NCBI RefSeq assembly: GCF_003586285.1
Contig: NZ_QUBR01000001.1
Coordinates: forward strand, 558,001 to 622,000
Reading direction: 5' to 3'
Length of the DNA stretch: 64,000 bases
Source of the DNA: Aeromicrobium endophyticum
GTDB lineage: Bacteria > Actinomycetota > Actinomycetes > Propionibacteriales > Nocardioidaceae
The translations under genes and the position numbers were made by a program. The notes beneath the pieces are model-generated. The model made no database searches. It was not told the origin of the DNA and worked only from the letters and a program-made list of their open reading frames with translations. Each line of letters starts with the position of its first letter. The first letter of the stretch is position 1. Below, in pieces: positions 28,433 to 36,852 of this stretch.

Positions 28433-29739
28433 CGGCCGACCTCCGCCGGGTGGCGGGCCAGGTCGAGCGGCACCCCGAACTCCTGGAACGCGATGTGCTG
28501 CTCGACGGGGTAGACCTCGCGGCCGGTCATGCCGCGGATGATGATCGAGTTGCGGTAGGCCCCCATGCCGAGGTCGGGCGCGATGAGGCCGTGGGTGTGC
28601 TCCTCGGCGTTCTGCACGTAGATCTCCTGGTCGTCGTGGTCGATCGTGTAGTCGGCAGCGACGTCGTAGCGTCCCTGCTCGTCGAAGCGGATGCGAGCGG
28701 CGATGCCCGTGACGAACGCCGGCACCTGCGAGCGGTAGCCGGTCGCCAGCACGAGACCCTCGGTCTGCAGGTCGAGCGGCTCGTCGAGCTCGGTGTGCCG
28801 CATGCCGAGCGAGTAGCGTCCACGACCCGCGTCCCACGACGCGTCGACCAGCTCGGTGTTGGTCAGCAGCCGCGTGGGGACGTCGCCGTGCACGCGCTTG
28901 CGGTAGAGCGTGTCGAAGATGGCGTCGACCAGGTCGCGGCTGATGCCCTTGTAGAGCGCCCGCTGCTCGCGCAGCAGCTCGTCGCGGGTCGCCGCCGGGA
29001 GCCCCTGGAAGTGGCGCGTGTACTCCGGCGACGTCATCTCGAGCGTCAGCTTGGTGTACTCCATCGGGAAGAACCGGGGCGAGCGCGTGGCCCACACCAG
29101 CTCGTAGTCGTGCGAGTCGATGTCCTCGAGCAGGTCGAGGTAGACCTCGGCCGCGCTCTGCCCGCTGCCGATGACCGTGATCGACCTGCGGCGCTGCAGC
29201 TCGTCCTTGTGCGTCAGGTAGTCGGCCGAGTGGATGACCGGTCCGTCGAGCCCGCTGACCGCCGACGGCACGTGCGGACGCGTGCCCGTCCCCAGCACCA
29301 GGCGCTCGGCCCGGTAGGTCTCGGTGCTGCCGTCGCGGCGCCGGGCCGTCAGCACGTACGCTTCGCCGTCGTGCTCGACGCGGTCGACGTGACGTCCGAA
29401 GCGGACGCCCTCGACCTGCGAGGCGGCCCACCGGCAGTAGGCGTCGTACTCGGCGCGCAGCGGGTAGAAGCTCTCGCGGATGTAGAACGGGTAGAGCCGC
29501 CCGGTCTGCTTGAGGTAGCTGAGGAACGAGTAGCGGGACGTCGGGTCGGCCATCGTCACGAGGTCGGCCATGAACGGCACCTGCAGCGTGGCGTCCTGCA
29601 GCATCATGCCCGGGTGCCAGCTGAACTCCTCGCGCGACTCGAGGAAGACGCCGTCGAACCCGTCGACGGGCTCGGCGAGGCAGGCCAGCCCCAGGTTGAA
29701 CGGGCCGAGGCCGATCGCGGCGAAGTCGTGCGTGCGCAT
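28429..29739 (-). CDS. desB: L-lysine/diamine N6-hydroxylase of siderophore synthesis
   Basis: This 436-residue FAD- and NADPH-dependent N-monooxygenase probably hydroxylates cadaverine or a related diamine. The FAD motif is IGLGPFNLGLA at about 8-18. The substrate region is SWHPGMMLQDATLQVPF. The NADPH motif VIGSGQSAAEVYLDLL is near the middle, and the C-terminal ATGYRSQVP matches the ATGY motif of the family. Its ATG at 29739 shares one base with the DesA stop (TGATG), and its stop overlaps desCD. Confidence 0.93.
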   Translation of the reverse strand: MRTHDFAAIGLGPFNLGLACLAEPVDGFDGVFLESREEFSWHPGMMLQDATLQVPFMADLVTMADPTSRYSFLSYLKQTGRLYPFYIRESFYPLRAEYDAYCRWAASQVEGVRFGRHVDRVEHDGEAYVLTARRRDGSTETYRAERLVLGTGTRPHVPSAVSGLDGPVIHSADYLTHKDELQRRRSITVIGSGQSAAEVYLDLLEDIDSHDYELVWATRSPRFFPMEYTKLTLEMTSPEYTRHFQGLPAATRDELLREQRALYKGISRDLVDAIFDTLYRKRVHGDVPTRLLTNTELVDASWDAGRGRYSLGMRHTELDEPLDLQTEGLVLATGYRSQVPAFVTGIAARIRFDEQGRYDVAADYTIDHDDQEIYVQNAEEHTHGLIAPDLGMGAYRNSIIIRGMTGREVYPVEQHIAFQEFGVPLDLARHPAEVGR

Positions 29740-31175
29740 CAGCGCACCTCCTGCACGTCGTGGTCGTCGAGCAGGTGGTGTCCGGTCTCGGTGACGAGGG
29801 CGAGGACGGCGTGCAGGTCGTCGAGCGTCGTGTCGGGGTTGAGCATCGTGAGCTTGAGCCACGCGCGGCCGTCCGAGCGCGTGCCGGCGATGACGGCCGA
29901 GCCGCTGCCGGCGATCGTCTGGCGGATGCCGGGGTTGACCGCGTCGGCGTCGTCCTCGGACATCCCGTCGGGGCGGAACCGGAACACCAGGGTGCTGAGC
30001 GTCGGCTCCGTGACGACCTCGAGGTCGGGGTGCTCGACCATCAGGCGATGGCCCGCCGACGCGAGGTCGACGACGGCGTCGACGTAGTCGCCGATCGCGT
30101 CGGCGCCCATCGCCCGCAGCGTCATCCAGAGCTTGAGCGCGTCGAACCTGCGCGTCGTCTGCATGCTCTTGTCGACCTGGTTGGGATGAGCGGACGACCG
30201 TGGGTTGAGGTAGTCGGCGTGGTACGTGACGTGCCGCAGCGCGTCGCGCTGGCGGAACACGACGGCGCTCGAGCTGACGGGCTGGAAGAACGTCTTGTGG
30301 AAGTCGATCGTCACGGAGTCGGCCCGCTCGATGCCGTCGAGCAGGTCGCGCCGGCGCCTCGACACGAGCAGCCCGCCGCCGTAGGCCGCGTCGACGTGCA
30401 TCCACACGCCGTGCTGGGCGCAGACGTCGGCGACCTCGGCGAGCGGGTCGATGCTGCCGTAGTCGGTGGTGCCGGCCGTCGCCACGACCGCCATCGGGAT
30501 GTGGCCGGCCGCGCGGGCGCTCCAGACGGCGCGGTCGAGGGCGACGGGGTCCATGCGACGGCGCCGATCGGTCGGGATCGTGACGACGGCATCGGGTCCG
30601 AGCCCCAGGATGTTGGCCGACTTCTGCACGCTGAAGTGGCTGTCGCGCGAGGCGAAGATCCGGAAGCGCGAGGCCGTGCCGGCCAGGTAGGCGTGGCCGC
30701 GGGCCACGAGCAGCGCCTGCAGGTTGGACTGCGTGCCACCGCTCGTGAACACGCCGTCGGAGTCCGGGCCGAGGCCGATGCGGTCGGCGGTCCAGCGGAT
30801 CAGGCGGCGCTCGATGTGCGTCCCGCCGCCGCTCTGGTCCCACGTGTCGAGCGAGGAGTTGACGGACGAGACCAGCACCTCGGCCACCAGCGCCGGGACC
30901 ACGACGGGGCAGTTGAGGTGGGCGAGGTAGCGCGGCTCGTGGAACCAGACCGCGTCGTCGAGGTAGACCGAGCGCACCTCGGCGAGCACGTCAGCCATGT
31001 CGTCGAGCGGACGGTCGAGGTCGACGTCGTCGACCTTCGCCGCGACTGTGGCCACGTCCGCACCGGTCCACGGCCCCCGCACGCCCGCGACGTGCTCGGC
31101 CACCGCCGCGACGCCGCGATGCATCTCGTCTTGGTAGCGTCCGATGTTGGTGGCGTTGAACAGGTGTTGACGCAC
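29739..31175 (-). CDS. desA: PLP-dependent lysine/amino acid decarboxylase of siderophore synthesis
   Basis: The 478-residue group II decarboxylase probably converts lysine to cadaverine. GVFTSGGTQSNLQALL forms the phosphate-binding region. HVDAAYGGG holds the Asp that contacts the pyridine nitrogen. The PLP lysine is Lys294 in TIDFHKTFFQPVSSS. The start is GTG at 31175 with GGGGAG upstream. It is the first gene of the operon, with an iron box 20-38 nt before its start, so it is expected to be off when iron is plentiful. Confidence 0.93.
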   Translation of the reverse strand: MRQHLFNATNIGRYQDEMHRGVAAVAEHVAGVRGPWTGADVATVAAKVDDVDLDRPLDDMADVLAEVRSVYLDDAVWFHEPRYLAHLNCPVVVPALVAEVLVSSVNSSLDTWDQSGGGTHIERRLIRWTADRIGLGPDSDGVFTSGGTQSNLQALLVARGHAYLAGTASRFRIFASRDSHFSVQKSANILGLGPDAVVTIPTDRRRRMDPVALDRAVWSARAAGHIPMAVVATAGTTDYGSIDPLAEVADVCAQHGVWMHVDAAYGGGLLVSRRRRDLLDGIERADSVTIDFHKTFFQPVSSSAVVFRQRDALRHVTYHADYLNPRSSAHPNQVDKSMQTTRRFDALKLWMTLRAMGADAIGDYVDAVVDLASAGHRLMVEHPDLEVVTEPTLSTLVFRFRPDGMSEDDADAVNPGIRQTIAGSGSAVIAGTRSDGRAWLKLTMLNPDTTLDDLHAVLALVTETGHHLLDDHDVQEVR

Positions 31176-31194
31176 GATGACTCCCCGAGTTCGA

Positions 31195-31213
31195 TTAGGA
31201 CAGCCTTACCTAA
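31195..31213 (-). promoter_or_regulatory. IdeR/DmdR-type iron box upstream of desA
   Basis: On the minus strand the 19-mer TTAGGTAAGGCTGTCCTAA fits the actinobacterial iron box consensus (TTAGGTTAGGCTAACCTAA type) with good dyad symmetry. It sits 20 nt before the desA start, overlapping the expected promoter. The regulator itself is not in the window. Confidence 0.8.
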
Positions 31214-31308
31214 CCTGACACTTGGGCCGGAGAGCAACCTCCTGCGACATCCCTCACACCGGCCCGCGCCCGACCTCACGCCGCCTCGCCCCGACCGAGC
31301 GGTGCGTG

Positions 31309-31356
31309 CTCCACCGAATACAGCGATTTCTCGGCTCATACGGTGGCGCATCCACC
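31309..31356. repeat. Dispersed 50-bp intergenic repeat, copy 2
   Basis: The block runs from GCTCCACCGAATAC through CGATTTC and CGGCTCATACGGTGG to CATCCACC. It is a diverged inverted copy of 23371-23420. It lies in the 225-bp gap between desA and the DUF2461 gene, beyond the iron box. Confidence 0.55.
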
Positions 31357-31400
31357 GCCCTGGAGGGTGGGGTGCAATCGGCAGTCGTAGGCTCGTCACG

Positions 31401-32036
31401 ATGCACGAGTTCTCCGGATTCCCCGAGGCCGCCCTCGACTTCTACGACGACCTCGAGATGGACAACACCAAGACCTTCTGGGAGGCCCACCGCGAGGTCT
31501 ACGCGACGGCCGTCGCGGCACCCATGAAGGCGCTGACGGCGGCGCTGGCCGACGAGTTCGGCGATGCCAAGATCTTCCGCCCGTACCGCGACGTGCGGTT
31601 CGCGAAGGACAAGACGCCCTACAAGACGCACCAGGGCGCCTTCGTCGCCAAGGGGCCGTCGACGGGCTACTACGTGCAAGTCGGCGCCCCCGGCGTGCGG
31701 GTCGGGGTGGGCTACTACGAGGCGTCGGGTCCGCGGCTCGCGAGCATCCGCGAGGCGATCGTCGAGCAGCGACGGGGAGCCGAGCTCGAGGACATCCTGG
31801 CCACCCTGACGTCATCCGGGTGGGAGCTCGGCGGCGACCGGCTCAAGACGTCGCCCCGCGGCTACGACGCCGACCACCCGCGCATCGAGCTGCTGCGCCA
31901 CAAGTCGATGACGTTGGGCAAGGCCTACGGCTTCGAGCCGGTCATCCACACCCCCGAGCTGGTCGAGCAGGTGCGCGCGGACTGGCGGGCGGCGACACCT
32001 TTCGTCGAGTGGGTCCAGCGCCACGCACGGGCCTAG
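31401..32036 (+). CDS. DUF2461 / TIGR02453 family protein
   Basis: This 211-residue protein carries the family pattern GFPEAALDFYDDLEMDNTKTFW, FRPYRDVRFAKDKTPYKTHQGAF and GYYVQVG. The function of the family is not known; some members occur with toxins or metabolic genes. There is no signal peptide. Its stop codon overlaps the stop of the convergent TetR gene by 4 nt. Confidence 0.85.
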   Translation: MHEFSGFPEAALDFYDDLEMDNTKTFWEAHREVYATAVAAPMKALTAALADEFGDAKIFRPYRDVRFAKDKTPYKTHQGAFVAKGPSTGYYVQVGAPGVRVGVGYYEASGPRLASIREAIVEQRRGAELEDILATLTSSGWELGGDRLKTSPRGYDADHPRIELLRHKSMTLGKAYGFEPVIHTPELVEQVRADWRAATPFVEWVQRHARA

Positions 32037-32605
32037 GCCGGCTCCGGCCAGCTGCGGAGCAGGGCGTCGAGCGCGTCCAGCACGCGCGTCCACGTCACGT
32101 CGGTGTCGGGCGCGCTGTGGCTGAACCCGCCACCCAGCTCGAGCGTCACGTAGCCGTGGATGGTGCTGCCCAGCAGCCGGACGGCATGGGGCTGCTCGTC
32201 ACCCTCGACGTCGTAGCCCCGAAGGATGGCGCGCGCGACGGCGGCGTGCCGGGCGCCGTCGCTGCGGGCGGCGGTCTCGGCGTCGAGGCGCAGCTGGCTT
32301 GCGGCATAGCGACCTGGATGCGCGCGGGCGTACGTGCGGTAGACGTCGGCGTAGGCGCCGAGCGCGTCGCGTCCGGCCCGTCCGACTACCGCCTCGGTGA
32401 CCAGCTCGGCCATCTCGTGCAGCGCGAGCAGCGCGATGCGCAGGCGCAGGTCGTGCGATCCGGAGACGTGCGAGTACAGGCTCGCGGTCTTGACCCCGAA
32501 CCCGCGGGCGACCTCCGAGACCCTTACCTGGTCGAGCCCCACCTCGTCGGCCAGATCGGCGGCGGCCGCGGTCACTCGCTCGGGCGAGAGTCCTGCTCGT
32601 GCCAC
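32033..32605 (-). CDS. TetR family regulator
   Basis: The 190-residue protein has its helix-turn-helix in residues about 8-50 (SPERVTAAAADLADEVGLDQ, then VRVSEVARGFGVKTASLYSHV). The C-terminal half resembles the TetR_C subgroup with HAVRLLGSTIHGYVTLELGG. The start is GTG at 32605. It is divergent from the FBP-domain gene, with a large dyad at 32620-32655 between them. Confidence 0.85.
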   Translation of the reverse strand: MARAGLSPERVTAAAADLADEVGLDQVRVSEVARGFGVKTASLYSHVSGSHDLRLRIALLALHEMAELVTEAVVGRAGRDALGAYADVYRTYARAHPGRYAASQLRLDAETAARSDGARHAAVARAILRGYDVEGDEQPHAVRLLGSTIHGYVTLELGGGFSHSAPDTDVTWTRVLDALDALLRSWPEPA

Positions 32606-32619
32606 GATGTCGCCCGCTT

Positions 32620-32655
32620 CCTATAGATGAGGTCACTTTGCCTAAAGTCTATAGG
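32620..32655. promoter_or_regulatory. Nested palindrome between TetR and FBP-domain genes
   Basis: Outer arms CCTATAGA (32620-32627) and TCTATAGG (32648-32655) are perfect inverted copies. Inside them ACTTT-GCCT-AAAGT (32635-32648) forms a second dyad. This suits binding by the adjacent TetR protein and control of both divergent genes. Confidence 0.6.
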
Positions 32656-32680
32656 TTTGAGCAGTTGAGAGAGGCGCGAC

Positions 32681-33172
32681 ATGCAGATTCCGGAGCAGGC
32701 CGCCGTACGGCGTGCCTTCGTCAACACGTCGCGCAGCCGAGCGGCATCCATGAGCCTGCCCGCCGCCTGGCCTCCCCCGCGGTCGGACGATCGCGACTTC
32801 CTCGGCTGGGTCGACCCGAGGGCCCCGCGCCGCGCCTACCTAGTGGTCGAAGGCGACGAGCTCGTGGCGATCGAGCTGCGGCTGCCCAGCGCGCCAGGCG
32901 GCCGCACCCGCAAGACGATGTGCGACCTGTGCCACAGCGTCGACGCGCCCGACGGCGCAGCCCTCGTCGTGGCGACGAGGGCTGGCGCGCGCGGACGTGC
33001 GGGCGACTCCGTCGGCCTCTGCCTCTGCACCGACTTCGACTGCTCCCTGCGCGTGCGCGAACCGCTCAAGGAGCACCAGGTGTCGGTGTCAGGCAGACCC
33101 GACGACCGCCAGGAGCAGCTCGTCGAGCGCCTGCGCGACTTCGTCACGCGCGTCCTGAGCCCTAGAGGTTGA
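32681..33172 (+). CDS. FBP-domain (treble-clef zinc finger) protein
   Basis: The 163-residue protein has a C-terminal zinc-binding domain of the type found at the end of fibronectin-binding elongation factor G-binding proteins. CDLC and CLCTDFDC supply the four cysteines. The N-terminal half is short and Arg/Pro-rich. A ribosome or EF-G related role is suggested by the family but not shown here. The last 11 nt overlap the convergent aldo/keto reductase gene. Confidence 0.75.
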   Translation: MQIPEQAAVRRAFVNTSRSRAASMSLPAAWPPPRSDDRDFLGWVDPRAPRRAYLVVEGDELVAIELRLPSAPGGRTRKTMCDLCHSVDAPDGAALVVATRAGARGRAGDSVGLCLCTDFDCSLRVREPLKEHQVSVSGRPDDRQEQLVERLRDFVTRVLSPRG

Positions 33173-34148
33173 CGCCCTTCATGCCCGCCTCCGGGTAGCG
33201 CTCACCGGACGCGACGCCGACCGGAGCCACCTCGTCGAGGGCTGCGAGGTCGTCGGCGGTCAGCTCGATGTCGGCGGCCGCGACATTCTCCTCGAGGTAG
33301 GTGCGGCGCTTGGTGCCGGGGATCGCGACGACGCCCTCCTGGTGCAGCACCCACGCGAGGGCGAGCTGGCCAGGCGTGACGCCCTTGGCCTCGGCGATCG
33401 AGCGGATGCCCTGCACGACGGCGAGATTGGCCTCGAGGTTGTCGTCGGCCCACCGCGGGTTGCTGCGGCGGAAGTCGTCGGCGTCGAGCTGGTCGGCCGA
33501 CGCGATCGCGCCGGTCAGCAGCCCACGACCGAGCGGCGAGTAGGCGACGAAGGCGATACCGAGCTCACGGGTCGTGTCGAGCACGCCGTTGACCTCGGGA
33601 GTGCGCTCGAACAGCGAGTACTCGGTCTGCACCGCGCTGAGCGGGTGCGTCGCGTGGGCCCGACGGATGGTCTCGGGAGCGGCCTCGGAGATGCCGAGGT
33701 ACTTGACCTTGCCCTCCGTGACGAACTCGCCCATCGCGCCGAACGTCTCCTCGATCGGGACGTTCGGGTCGACGCGGTGGATGTAGTACAGGTCGATCGT
33801 GTCGCGGCCGAGGTGGCGCAGCGACCGCTCGAGCGCCGTGCGCAGGTAGGCCGGCGAGCCGTTGGGCCCGCGCCGCTCGCCGTCGTCGGTGATCTCGACG
33901 CCGGTCTTGGTCGCGATGGCGTACTCGTCGCTGCGGCTGCCGATCGTCCGGCCGATCAGCTGCTCGTTGAGGAACGGGCCGTACATCTCGGCGGTGTCGA
34001 TCAGGCTGACGCCCAGGTCGAGCGCGCGGTGCAGCGTCGCGGCCGACTCCTCGTCGTCGCGCTCGCCGTAGAACGCCGACATCCCCATCGCGCCGAGTCC
34101 CTCGACGCCGGCCTCGAGGCCCTGGCTTCCCCATGCTGTGGTCTTCAT
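33162..34148 (-). CDS. Aldo/keto reductase
   Basis: This is a 328-residue NADPH-dependent TIM-barrel reductase. The catalytic Asp/Tyr segment is SLIDTAEMYGPFLNEQLIG. RHLGRDTIDLYYIHRVDP contains the catalytic His. IPGTKRRTYLEENVAAADIEL is the cofactor-binding end. It resembles the AKR13/YajO-like subgroup. It follows the MerR gene with an ATGA overlap and is presumably induced with it. Confidence 0.93.
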   Translation of the reverse strand: MKTTAWGSQGLEAGVEGLGAMGMSAFYGERDDEESAATLHRALDLGVSLIDTAEMYGPFLNEQLIGRTIGSRSDEYAIATKTGVEITDDGERRGPNGSPAYLRTALERSLRHLGRDTIDLYYIHRVDPNVPIEETFGAMGEFVTEGKVKYLGISEAAPETIRRAHATHPLSAVQTEYSLFERTPEVNGVLDTTRELGIAFVAYSPLGRGLLTGAIASADQLDADDFRRSNPRWADDNLEANLAVVQGIRSIAEAKGVTPGQLALAWVLHQEGVVAIPGTKRRTYLEENVAAADIELTADDLAALDEVAPVGVASGERYPEAGMKGVNL

Positions 34149-34534
34149 CGACCCATCACCTTCTCGTTGTAGTAGTCGATCTTGCGATTGATCGCCTCGA
34201 GGTGCGTCTGCACCTCGGCGAGCTCTTCGATGACGTGACGCCGATGGGCCTCGAGGATCGCGAGCCGGTCGGCCTCGCTGCCGTCGACGCGGTAGAGCTC
34301 GACGAACTTCTTGATGTCGCGGATGGGCATGCCCGTGCGCCGCAGCATCACGAGCGTGCCGAGCCAGGCGACGTTCTGCTCGGTGTAGCGGCGCTGCCCC
34401 GACGAGGACCGTTCGGGACGGTGGAGGGTCAGGCCCTCCTTCTCGTAGTAGCGCAGCGTGTCGACGCTCAGCCCGCTCGCCTCGGCGGCAGCGCTGATCG
34501 TCATGCCCTCAGAGGGCGCTTCGGTCACTGTCAT
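34145..34534 (-). CDS. MerR family transcriptional regulator
   Basis: The 129-residue activator begins its winged helix-turn-helix at TISAAAEASGLSVDTLRYYEKEGL and ends with a coiled coil (HVIEELAEVQTHLEAINRKIDYYN). It has no cysteine metal-binding loop, so it is probably not a metal sensor and belongs with the drug/stress or aldo/keto reductase-linked group. Its promoter at 34541-34571 has the 19-bp spacer typical of MerR targets, so it likely activates itself and the reductase. Confidence 0.9.
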   Translation of the reverse strand: MTVTEAPSEGMTISAAAEASGLSVDTLRYYEKEGLTLHRPERSSSGQRRYTEQNVAWLGTLVMLRRTGMPIRDIKKFVELYRVDGSEADRLAILEAHRRHVIEELAEVQTHLEAINRKIDYYNEKVMGR

Positions 34535-34540
34535 GACTCC

Positions 34541-34571
34541 AGCATGACCCTTGGAGCGCGCTCCAGGTCAA
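34541..34571 (-). promoter_or_regulatory. MerR-type promoter with 19-bp spacer and central palindrome
   Basis: On the minus strand a -35 TTGACC (34566-34571) and a -10 CATGCT (34541-34546) are 19 bp apart. The spacer contains the perfect 12-bp palindrome GGAGCGCGCTCC (34553-34564). This is the textbook arrangement for MerR-family activation by DNA distortion. Confidence 0.75.
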
Positions 34572-34593
34572 GCCGAAGCAGACCGAGGCCGGA

Positions 34594-35220
34594 TCAGGCC
34601 CAGAGGGTCTCGCCGAACTTGAACCAGATGGCCGACGCAATCACGACGTACCAGAGCAGGACGATCATGAGCGTCCAGTTCGAGACGAAACGGGTGATCG
34701 CGGCCTGGGGCACGAAGCGGCGCAGGTTGGCGGCGGTGACGTTGACGAAGATCGGGATCATGACGGTCCACACGACCATGCAGTAGGGGCAGAGCTTCCC
34801 GATGTCGTAGATGCTCTGGTACTGCAACCAGGTGACGAAGCCGATGCCGAACAGCACGCCGACCTGCAGACCCGCCCAGATGAAGCGCGGCAGCTCGACC
34901 TTGGCGATCACGAGCACGCCGAGCATCAGCACACCCGCGAAGCCCGCGATGCCGATGAACGAGTTCGGGAAGCCGAACGCCTCGGACTCCGACGATGCAA
35001 TGACCGACGAGCAGCTCACGAAGGCGCTGAGGTCGCATCCCAGGTTCTTCTGCGTGCCGTCGATCTGTGCCTGCAGCAGACCGACCTTGTCGGCCGACAG
35101 CACGAACGCCGCGAACATGCCGATGGCGCCGCCGACGGCCATGACCCAGCCGACGGTGGTCTCCCACGGCGAGGACGCGATGACGTCCGGATCGTGATCG
35201 GTCTCGAGGCTGGTCGGCAT
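34594..35220 (-). CDS. Vitamin K epoxide reductase (VKOR) family membrane protein
   Basis: The 208-residue membrane protein has about five helices. In actinobacteria VKOR reoxidises a DsbA-like protein during extracytoplasmic disulfide formation. The loop cysteine pair is in CDLSAFVSCSSV and the active CxxC is CPYC in IGKLCPYCMVVW. No DsbA partner lies next to it. The start is ATG at 35220. Confidence 0.9.
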   Translation of the reverse strand: MPTSLETDHDPDVIASSPWETTVGWVMAVGGAIGMFAAFVLSADKVGLLQAQIDGTQKNLGCDLSAFVSCSSVIASSESEAFGFPNSFIGIAGFAGVLMLGVLVIAKVELPRFIWAGLQVGVLFGIGFVTWLQYQSIYDIGKLCPYCMVVWTVMIPIFVNVTAANLRRFVPQAAITRFVSNWTLMIVLLWYVVIASAIWFKFGETLWA

Positions 35221-35285
35221 GGCTGAACCCTAGCAAGGCGGCGGAACCACCCGGGGTGCCTTGGCGCGGCTGTCACGATCGAGCC

Positions 35286-35765
35286 ATGGCTGACCGCATC
35301 GAGACCGACCGCTTCATCCCTGCCCCGCCGGCCGACGTCTTCGCGGTGCTGACCGACCCGCAGGGACACGTGGCGATCGATGCGACCGGGATGCTGCAGG
35401 ACGCCGACGGCGATCGCGTGACGGCGGCCGGCGACACGTTCGTCGTCCACATGGACCGCGAGTCGTTGAACGACATCCCCGACTACGGCAAGTACGACGT
35501 CACGGTGACGATCCGCGACTTCGAGCCCGACCGGCTGATCTCGTGGACGATCCTCGGACGGGTGAGGCCGGGCATGGGCCACGTCTACGGCTACCGGCTC
35601 GAGCCCGTCGACGGTGGCACGCGGGTGACGTCGTTCTACGACTGGTCCGACATCACCGAGCGGGCGCGCGCGAGCGGCGTCTTCCCGGTGGTGTCGGAGA
35701 CGGCGCTCAGCGGCACGCTGGGCATCCTCGACCGGACGGTCAGGCGAGGTTACCCGCGGGGGTGA
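35286..35765 (+). CDS. SRPBCC family protein (polyketide cyclase/dehydrase type)
   Basis: The 159-residue START-like fold protein opens with RIETDRFIPAPPADVFAVLTDP and contains FEPDRLISWTILG and GTRVTSFYDWSDI. Members bind hydrophobic ligands in a deep pocket. The ligand is unknown. It ends 3 nt before the convergent binding-protein gene. Confidence 0.82.
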   Translation: MADRIETDRFIPAPPADVFAVLTDPQGHVAIDATGMLQDADGDRVTAAGDTFVVHMDRESLNDIPDYGKYDVTVTIRDFEPDRLISWTILGRVRPGMGHVYGYRLEPVDGGTRVTSFYDWSDITERARASGVFPVVSETALSGTLGILDRTVRRGYPRG

Positions 35766-35768
35766 CCG

Positions 35769-36779
35769 TCAGGAGTCGACGCCCTCGATGGCCTCGGCCA
35801 GCTCGCGGATCTGCTTCGCGTAGCTCGCGTAGTTGAGCGTGGCGTCCGTCGTCCAGCCCACGATCCGCCCGTCCCGCGCGGCGTCGATCGACGACCAGGT
35901 CGGGTAGTCCGAGCGGATCTTGTCGAGGCTGTACGCGTACGGCCGTTGGTCGAGCAGGATCAGGTCGGGATCGAAGTCTCCGGCGTTCTCCCAGCTGACG
36001 GGCGCGAAGGAGCCCGATCCGGGGGTGCGGGCGACGTCGGACTCGATGAAGGTCAGCCCCCAGTCCTGGTAGTCGCGCAGCTCGGGGAACTCGTCCGTGA
36101 TGGCCACGAAGAACTCGGCCGCGGGCGAGACGGCCAGCACTGTGACGTCGGGCTTTGCGGCGATCGCGGCCTTGAGGTCGGCGACCGCCTTGTCGAAGTC
36201 GGCGCGGTCCGCGTCGATCTGGGCTCCCTCCACGTCGGCTCCGAGCAGCTGGGCGAGCTTGCGGTACTCGATGAGCGACTCCGATGCCGTGCCCGTGGCA
36301 GAGACGGCAGCCATCGGTGCGACCTTCTGCAGGTCGGTGACGACCTTGGCGTCCTTGGCACCCAGGCCGCCGAGGAAGTCGCCGGGGTAGGCGCCGGTGA
36401 TGATCAGGTCGGGCTTGAGCCCCACGACCTTTTCGACGTCGACCTTTCCGTAGGCCTGGCCGACGCTCTCGGCGCCCTTCAGGTCAAGACCCTCGAGGGT
36501 GAAGCTGTCCTTCAGCGGACCGGCTCCCCACACCCCGACCGGGTGGATGCCGTACGGGATGAGGCCGGCGGCGGCCTGCTCGCTGGCGACGATGCGCTGC
36601 GGGACCTCGTCCAGCTTGACGGTCTCGCCGCGACCGTCGGTGTAGCTGAAGGCCGCGGAGCCCGACGCGGCGTCACGACTCCTGTCGTCAGAGGCGCTCG
36701 ACCCACACGCCGACAACGCGATCATGAGCAGGCCCGTGGCGACGGCGGGCAGGGCAAGACGGCGGGAGCGCAGGGACAC
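35769..36779 (-). CDS. Iron-siderophore ABC transporter substrate-binding lipoprotein
   Basis: The 336-residue FecB/FepB-like protein has a lipoprotein signal (lipobox ending ALSAC at about 21-25) and two lobes. Features include VPQRIVASEQAAAGLIPYGI, KVVGLKPDLIITGAYP, and FDPDLILLDQRPY. It probably captures the ferric hydroxamate made by the des locus. The permease and ATPase genes are not adjacent. The GTG start at 36779 follows a promoter overlapped by an iron box, so iron control is expected. Confidence 0.9.
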   Translation of the reverse strand: MSLRSRRLALPAVATGLLMIALSACGSSASDDRSRDAASGSAAFSYTDGRGETVKLDEVPQRIVASEQAAAGLIPYGIHPVGVWGAGPLKDSFTLEGLDLKGAESVGQAYGKVDVEKVVGLKPDLIITGAYPGDFLGGLGAKDAKVVTDLQKVAPMAAVSATGTASESLIEYRKLAQLLGADVEGAQIDADRADFDKAVADLKAAIAAKPDVTVLAVSPAAEFFVAITDEFPELRDYQDWGLTFIESDVARTPGSGSFAPVSWENAGDFDPDLILLDQRPYAYSLDKIRSDYPTWSSIDAARDGRIVGWTTDATLNYASYAKQIRELAEAIEGVDS

Positions 36780-36811
36780 GGGGGGCCTTTCGACGGGGGG
36801 AGGTCTCGGCC

Positions 36812-36840
36812 AGATTAGGTAAGCCTAGGCTGTTGTACAA
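36812..36840 (-). promoter_or_regulatory. Promoter with overlapping iron box for the siderophore-binding protein
   Basis: Minus-strand -35 TTGTAC (36835-36840) and -10 TAATCT (36812-36817) are separated by exactly 17 bp. The plus-strand 19-mer TTAGGTAAGCCTAGGCTGT (36815-36833) covers the spacer and -10. Its left half matches the iron box consensus well and its right half less well. Confidence 0.7.
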
Positions 36841-36852
36841 TCCAGATGACAT

